64,000 nt of DNA, from positions 124,001-188,000 of the forward strand of contig JAYFPZ010000007.1 of NCBI GenBank assembly GCA_034927445.1, read 5' to 3'. The notes under the pieces were generated by a model. That model was not told the origin of the DNA. It saw nothing but the letters and a program-made list of their open reading frames with translations, and made no database searches. Source of the stretch: PHAA01 sp034927445. GTDB taxonomy: Bacteria > Bacillota > Syntrophomonadia > Syntrophomonadales > Syntrophomonadaceae. A program made the translations under genes and the position numbers. Position 1 is the first letter of the stretch; each line of letters begins with the position of its first letter. This document shows positions 60,064 to 64,000 of this stretch, piece after piece.

Positions 60064-60714
60064 ATGGAATTTAATTTAGCCTTTCCTTTAATAGATATTT
60101 TACTCCATCTAGATGCATACCTTAATGAAATAATCAATAACTATGGGCTTTTGACCTATCTCATTCTTTTCCTGGTAATTTTTTGCGAGACGGGACTGGT
60201 GGTAACCCCTTTTCTGCCGGGTGATTCCCTCATTTTTGTTCTGGGGACCCTCTCCGCCAGCGGAGATATTAACCTGCTGGTCATAACTACAGTTTTAATG
60301 ACTGCAGCCATTACCGGAAATATTGTCAATTACCAGGTAGGACGGTGGTTGGGCCCCAAAATATTTTCGGGGCAAAAAATACGTTTTTTAAGGCAGGATT
60401 ACCTGCAGCGTACCCACGAGTTTTATGAAAAACATGGCGGCAAGACCATCATCATCGCCCGGTTTATACCTATAATACGCACCTTTGCTCCCTTCGTAGC
60501 CGGCATCGGCAAAATGACCTACCCGCATTTCCTGATCTACAACATTATCGGATGTGTAGCCTGGGTAACGGCATGCCTGGCCGGCGGTTATTGGTTCGGC
60601 AATATACCGATTGTTAAAGATAATTTTTCCATAGTGGTTTTTGGAATAATATTTATTTCCCTGTTGCCGGCTTTGATTGCCTTTGTGCGGGAGAAATACA
60701 AAAAAGTTACATAA
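60064..60714 (+). CDS. DedA-family membrane protein
   Basis: A 216-residue DedA/SNARE-associated protein. FCETGLVVTPFLPGDSLIF (Glu and Gly-Asp in the re-entrant loop) and ARFIPIIRTFAPFVAGIGKM are the family motifs, with four or five hydrophobic segments. Relatives move undecaprenyl phosphate or phospholipids across the membrane. AAAGGA precedes the ATG. Confidence 0.93.
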   Translation: MEFNLAFPLIDILLHLDAYLNEIINNYGLLTYLILFLVIFCETGLVVTPFLPGDSLIFVLGTLSASGDINLLVITTVLMTAAITGNIVNYQVGRWLGPKIFSGQKIRFLRQDYLQRTHEFYEKHGGKTIIIARFIPIIRTFAPFVAGIGKMTYPHFLIYNIIGCVAWVTACLAGGYWFGNIPIVKDNFSIVVFGIIFISLLPALIAFVREKYKKVT

Positions 60715-60765
60715 TTGCAAGCCTGACTGCCCATACTAGCAGAAAAATATTAGGAGGCGGTCAAT

Positions 60766-61080
60766 ATGGCTTTGTTAGGCGATCCATTTATTGCCAACGT
60801 TTCAAAGCAGATGTCGAATGAAGAGTTGTTGCAGGCCCTGCGGGTAGATATAGCCGGGGAATTGGAAGCGATCATAGGCTATGAAGCCCATGCTATGGCA
60901 ACCAGCGATACCAGGGTAAAAAAGGTGTTGACCCATATTGCCGATGAAGAACGGCAGCACGTAGGTGAATTGCAGCAGCTTCTGTTTTTGTTGAACCCCA
61001 ATGAAGAACAGATGCATGAGCAGGGTAAAAAATCGGTGCAGCAGCAGCAAGCTCAGAATTTTACCCAACCGATGCAGTAG
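60766..61080 (+). CDS. Small ferritin-like (rubrerythrin/EncFtn-type) protein
   Basis: A 104-residue protein with a two-helix ferritin-like core: GELEAIIGYEAHA and ADEERQHVGEL supply the Glu and ExxH ligands. Half-length ferritins of this kind dimerise to form one diiron site; encapsulated ferritins share the layout. No encapsulin gene is in the window. The C-terminal Gln-rich tail may be a docking peptide. Iron storage or peroxide removal is likely. Confidence 0.78.
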   Translation: MALLGDPFIANVSKQMSNEELLQALRVDIAGELEAIIGYEAHAMATSDTRVKKVLTHIADEERQHVGELQQLLFLLNPNEEQMHEQGKKSVQQQQAQNFTQPMQ

Positions 61081-61116
61081 CTCAACCCAAAAAGTTACTC
61101 AGTCTTGTTTTACCTG

Positions 61117-61146
61117 AGCTTTTGTAATTTTTACAAAAGCTTTTTT
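61117..61146 (+). terminator. Rho-independent terminator
   Basis: AGCTTTTGTAA pairs perfectly with TTACAAAAGCT around TTT, followed by TTTTT, after the ferritin-like gene. Confidence 0.88.
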
Positions 61147-61205
61147 GTTGGCAAGATCAAAAGTTTATATATAATAAGATTTATTGGATAACAAGGAGGT
61201 CCTTC

Positions 61206-62123
61206 GTGAAAAGATTCCATTACCGGAAGCATAATAATAATAAAACCGCCCGGGACCGGCAGACCTGCTTGACTGTATCCGAGCCGGCCGAACTGATGAA
61301 TTTCCTTCTTGAAAAATTGCCAGGCCAAGGGCGCAATAATATAAAATCCCTGCTCACCCACCGTCAGGTTTCAGTAGGCGGCAAGGTAGCAACCCAGTAT
61401 AATCAGCTTTTGCAGCCTGGTCAGGCGGTGATTGTCAACTGGTCATTGGTAAGAGATGCCGCTCAATTTAAAGGTTTAAGAATTATATACGAAGACGCCG
61501 AACTAATAGTAATTGATAAACCGGCAGGGCTGCTCTCTATCGCTTCGGACCAGGAGAAAACAAACACAGCTTACCATCAACTTACTGATTATGTCCGCCG
61601 CGACAACCCGGCCAACCGGATTTTCATTGTCCATCGCTTGGATCGAGACACCTCGGGAGTAATGCTGTTTGCCAAAAGCGAAGCGGTCAAGCACTCCCTG
61701 CAGGACGCCTGGAAGGAACTCGTAACCGACCGGGCTTATGCGGCTGTAGTTGAAGGCCGGGTCGACCAGCCCGATGGCCTGATCAAATCTTGGCTGCTGG
61801 AAACCAAGACCAAAATGATGTATTCCAGTTCGAAGCCCGGCGACGGACTGGAAGCCATAACTCACTACAAATTACTACTGGCTTCACCTCATTTTTCGCT
61901 TCTGGAAATTCGCCTGGAGACCGGCCGTAAGAATCAGATTCGCGTTCACATGAAAGATATAGGGCATAGCATCATTGGCGATAAAAAGTACGGCTCAACC
62001 GTCAACCCCATTGGCCGGCTGGGTCTGCACGCCCATCTGCTGGCATTTCGCCATCCGGTAACCGGTGAGCTTATGCGCTTCGAAACCGAAATCCCCAAAA
62101 ATTTCACGCGCCTTTTTAAATAA
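61206..62123 (+). CDS. RluA-family pseudouridine synthase
   Basis: A 305-residue protein that isomerises uridine in rRNA or tRNA. The N-terminal S4-like region precedes the catalytic HRLDRDTSG (Asp nucleophile) and the closing motif ETGRKNQIRVHM. GTG start with AAGGAGG seven bases upstream. The exact target uridine cannot be read. Confidence 0.93.
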   Translation: MKRFHYRKHNNNKTARDRQTCLTVSEPAELMNFLLEKLPGQGRNNIKSLLTHRQVSVGGKVATQYNQLLQPGQAVIVNWSLVRDAAQFKGLRIIYEDAELIVIDKPAGLLSIASDQEKTNTAYHQLTDYVRRDNPANRIFIVHRLDRDTSGVMLFAKSEAVKHSLQDAWKELVTDRAYAAVVEGRVDQPDGLIKSWLLETKTKMMYSSSKPGDGLEAITHYKLLLASPHFSLLEIRLETGRKNQIRVHMKDIGHSIIGDKKYGSTVNPIGRLGLHAHLLAFRHPVTGELMRFETEIPKNFTRLFK

Positions 62124-62204
62124 TAGCCCAAGCCTTCGTTTCATAAAAAGGGTAATAAATTCAGCAGTTGGGGAAGAATAACCTCTATACAAGGAGGTTT
62201 TGTT

Positions 62205-63359
62205 ATGAATTTATTAACCCGGCAAGATTTGACCCAGCTAATGCAAAAACAGGACGACCTGTGCATCTCGATTTATATGCCCACTTATCGCGCGGGTACC
62301 GAAATCCAGCAAGGACGTATCCGCTTAAAAAACCTTATGCACGAGGCGGAGGCCCGCCTGATCAAGGGTGGTATGCGCTCCCCCGAGGCCCAACAGCTTT
62401 TACAGCCGCTTCGGCAACTAGTATTGGACAACGGATTCTGGCAGCAGCAGCGTGATACTCTGGCAATATTTATAAGCCCGGATATTTTCTATTATTACCG
62501 GCTTCCTCTCACCGTAGATGAGTATCTCCATATCGGCCGGCGCTTTCACCTTAAACCTCTGCTGCCTTTAGTAAGCGGAGAAGGATTATTCTATGTTTTG
62601 GCCCTGAGCCAGAATGCGGTTCGGGTACTGCGCTGCACTCGCGCCGGTGTAAGTGAATTGGACCCCGACATACCTCATAGTCTGGAGGAAGCCATGCTGT
62701 ACGATGATCCCGAAAGGCAACTGCAATTTCATACCAACACCCTGGAAGGGACCAACAACACCAGAGCTGCAGCGTTATTTCACGGCCACGGAGTAGGAGT
62801 TGATGATTCCAAGGACAATATCCTGAATTATTTCCGCCTTATAGACCGGGGCCTGCACAGCTTGCTGCGGGAGGAAAAAGCCCCCCTGATCCTGGCCGGG
62901 GTTGAATTTCTCTTTCCCATTTACCGTGAAGCCAATACCTATGCGTACCTGGCCAGTGAAGGCTTGCCGGGCAATCCGGAAGAACTGGCGAATGAAGATT
63001 TGCAGACTTTAGCCTGGCCGCTGGCAGAGCATTATTATCATAAAGCCGAGCAGGAAGCCTTGACCTATTACGGCCCATTTAAGGGTACGGGGCGGACCAC
63101 TCATGATATATCCCAGGCCGCCCCGGCGGCATACAACGGGCAGGTGGAGATACTCTTCCTGGCTGCCGGAGCTGAACAGCCCGGGAGATTTGATCCCCAG
63201 TCACAAGAGGTCCGGTTGCACGGGGAACCCGAGCCCGGAGACGAAGATTTGTATGACTTCACCGCAGTGCAAACCCTCCTCAAGGGAGGATCAGTTTATA
63301 TGTTGGAAATCGATAAAATCCCTGACGGGAAACCCCTGGCAGCATTACTGCGCTATTGA
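62205..63359 (+). CDS. baeRF-type (release-factor-1-like fold) protein
   Basis: A 384-residue protein that matches the bacterial archaeo-eukaryotic release factor group (baeRF7-like): LCISIYMPTYRAG near the start, RDTLAIFISPDIFYYYRLP, and a C-terminal eL30-like part (EILFLAAG). The region LILAGVEFLFPIYREAN is the central domain. These proteins are predicted to act at stalled or hibernating ribosomes, but none of this type is firmly characterised. GGAGG precedes the ATG. The GGQ-equivalent is not obvious. Confidence 0.72.
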   Translation: MNLLTRQDLTQLMQKQDDLCISIYMPTYRAGTEIQQGRIRLKNLMHEAEARLIKGGMRSPEAQQLLQPLRQLVLDNGFWQQQRDTLAIFISPDIFYYYRLPLTVDEYLHIGRRFHLKPLLPLVSGEGLFYVLALSQNAVRVLRCTRAGVSELDPDIPHSLEEAMLYDDPERQLQFHTNTLEGTNNTRAAALFHGHGVGVDDSKDNILNYFRLIDRGLHSLLREEKAPLILAGVEFLFPIYREANTYAYLASEGLPGNPEELANEDLQTLAWPLAEHYYHKAEQEALTYYGPFKGTGRTTHDISQAAPAAYNGQVEILFLAAGAEQPGRFDPQSQEVRLHGEPEPGDEDLYDFTAVQTLLKGGSVYMLEIDKIPDGKPLAALLRY

Positions 63360-63395
63360 CGCCAATCAGGGCAACGTAACAGATTGAACCGGGAG

Positions 63396-63420
63396 CCAGA
63401 TTGTCAAGAGGACAGTCTGG
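63396..63420. terminator. Stem-loop between convergent genes
   Basis: CCAGATTGTC pairs with GACAGTCTGG (one G-T) around AAGAG. The baeRF gene (+) and the MarR gene (-) converge here. T-runs are weak on both sides. Confidence 0.45.
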
Positions 63421-63440
63421 CCCCCACGCTTGTCTTTTGA

Positions 63441-63860
63441 TTAAAATTTCTGTTCTATACGGCTTAAATATTTTTCAAAAAAACTTACTTCATCTGGCTT
63501 GAACCCAATCTTCATCTGACGATTAAAATCATCAGCCATAGGAACTATTTTGGCGGCCAGAGTGCGCCCTTTAGACGTAAGAAATATCTGCAGGCTGCGC
63601 CGGTCGGAAGGATCTTCGGCCCTATGCACCAGTTCTTCTTTATATAGACGATCAATGACCCCCGTCACCGCGGGACTGTCCAGCTGGATACGGGCAGCGA
63701 TGTCTTTGACACTGCTGCCGTCGTGATCCAATAGATCCAAAATAACAAAGGACTGGGTGGCAGTAATCCCGTATTCGGAACATTGGGTATTGTATTTACG
63801 GCTTATCTTGCGGGAAAGGGCGGCCAAGCGAAAACACCAGGCTTCGGCAAATTTATACAC
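63441..63860 (-). CDS. MarR-family transcriptional regulator
   Basis: A 139-residue winged-helix regulator. VKDIAARIQLDSPAVTGVIDRL is the recognition region and DRRSLQIFLTSKGR the wing. It likely dimerises and represses nearby genes in response to a small molecule. GTG 63860 is chosen (GAGGAG upstream) over a TTG at 63866. It is followed on the same strand, upstream, by the etfA end. Confidence 0.88.
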   Translation of the reverse strand: MYKFAEAWCFRLAALSRKISRKYNTQCSEYGITATQSFVILDLLDHDGSSVKDIAARIQLDSPAVTGVIDRLYKEELVHRAEDPSDRRSLQIFLTSKGRTLAAKIVPMADDFNRQMKIGFKPDEVSFFEKYLSRIEQKF

Positions 63861-63891
63861 GATCAATCTCCTCTGTTTATTTATTAGTTAA

Positions 63892-64000
63892 TTATAGCAA
63901 TGCCTGCAGCTGGGGCAGCACTTCTGTAAGGTCCGCCACCATGGCGTAGTCCGCCATTTGCAGAATAAAGGCCTGCTCATCGTTGTTGACAGCCACGATA
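63892..64000 (-). CDS. etfA: Electron transfer flavoprotein alpha subunit, C-terminal end (truncated by window edge)
   Basis: The last 36 codons of a minus-strand gene read IVAVNNDEQAFILQMADYAM then VADLTEVLPQLQALL and stop. This matches the EtfA C-terminus (INxDxxAPIFxxADYxxVGDLxEVxPxL), part of the FAD-binding domain. The rest lies beyond position 64000. It ends 32 bp before the MarR gene and may share its transcript. Confidence 0.8.
   Translation of the reverse strand, partial: IVAVNNDEQAFILQMADYAMVADLTEVLPQLQALL

Overview
The window looks like the chromosome of an anaerobic, moderate-GC Firmicute of class Clostridia (Syntrophomonas, Desulfitobacterium and Desulfotomaculum relatives come to mind). 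Reasons are the strong GGAGG ribosome binding sites, a T-box leader, an [FeFe]-hydrogenase maturase (HydE), the selenium-linked protein YedF, an 11-gene complex I operon without nuoEFG, and an electron-transfer-flavoprotein gene at the right edge. I see no rRNA, tRNA, CRISPR array, prophage or intact transposase.

Left part (2-3097): a membrane SafE/cupredoxin protein (truncated by the window edge), Lgt, a DUF2318 thiol/metal protein and a Phd/ParE toxin-antitoxin pair. Next comes a 14 kb minus-strand sulfur operon (17244 down to 3128). It holds a sulfate ABC transporter (sbp-cysT-cysW-cysA), a ROK regulator, an AprA/AprB-type APS reductase, CysDN ATP sulfurylase, a ThiS-like carrier ending in Gly-Gly-Gly-Ala-Arg, a ThiF/MoeB-like activator, a JAMM protease, a siroheme sulfite reductase, a TusA-like protein and an O-acetylhomoserine sulfhydrylase. 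Read in order, this is sulfate uptake, reduction to sulfide, loading onto a protein thiocarboxylate and homocysteine formation, matching the HcyS/HcyD/HcyF logic described for Wolinella succinogenes.

Middle part: 17678-19593 carries an orphan histidine kinase and a DUF2933 membrane protein. 19778-25544 is a second sulfur operon: thiI, a frameshifted nifS, a cupin, a second MetY, a CoA-binding protein and a RuBisCO-like protein. That combination fits the methylthioadenosine-isoprenoid shunt, with the released methanethiol recaptured as methionine. Then follow a UbiB-like kinase, a four-helix membrane protein, an orphan response regulator and the CopA copper ATPase. Four 17-bp boxes of the form TTCATAnnAT..ACACA (one variant has TTCACA) lie upstream of DUF2318, DUF2933-kinase, the four-helix protein and copA, each exactly 9 bp before a TAnnnT -10 element. 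I read this as a previously unlinked copper-type two-component regulon.

Right part: hydE, an intact nifS, a CxC thioredoxin-like protein and yedF; nuoABCDHIJKLMN (36066-45923) behind a sigma54-like promoter; ndk; leuA behind a leucine T-box; then single genes for CDGSH iron-sulfur, aminotransferase, membrane, GGDEF/EAL, repeat, glycosyltransferase, HAD, DedA, ferritin-like, RluA, baeRF7-like and MarR proteins, and the C-terminal end of etfA.

Two families of dispersed non-coding repeats are present. R1 (27322-27586 and 34294-34514, inverted) has a stem supported by compensatory changes. R2 (19131-19217 and 48296-48387) lies just upstream of genes. All functional statements come from reading motifs and context; no database search was run.
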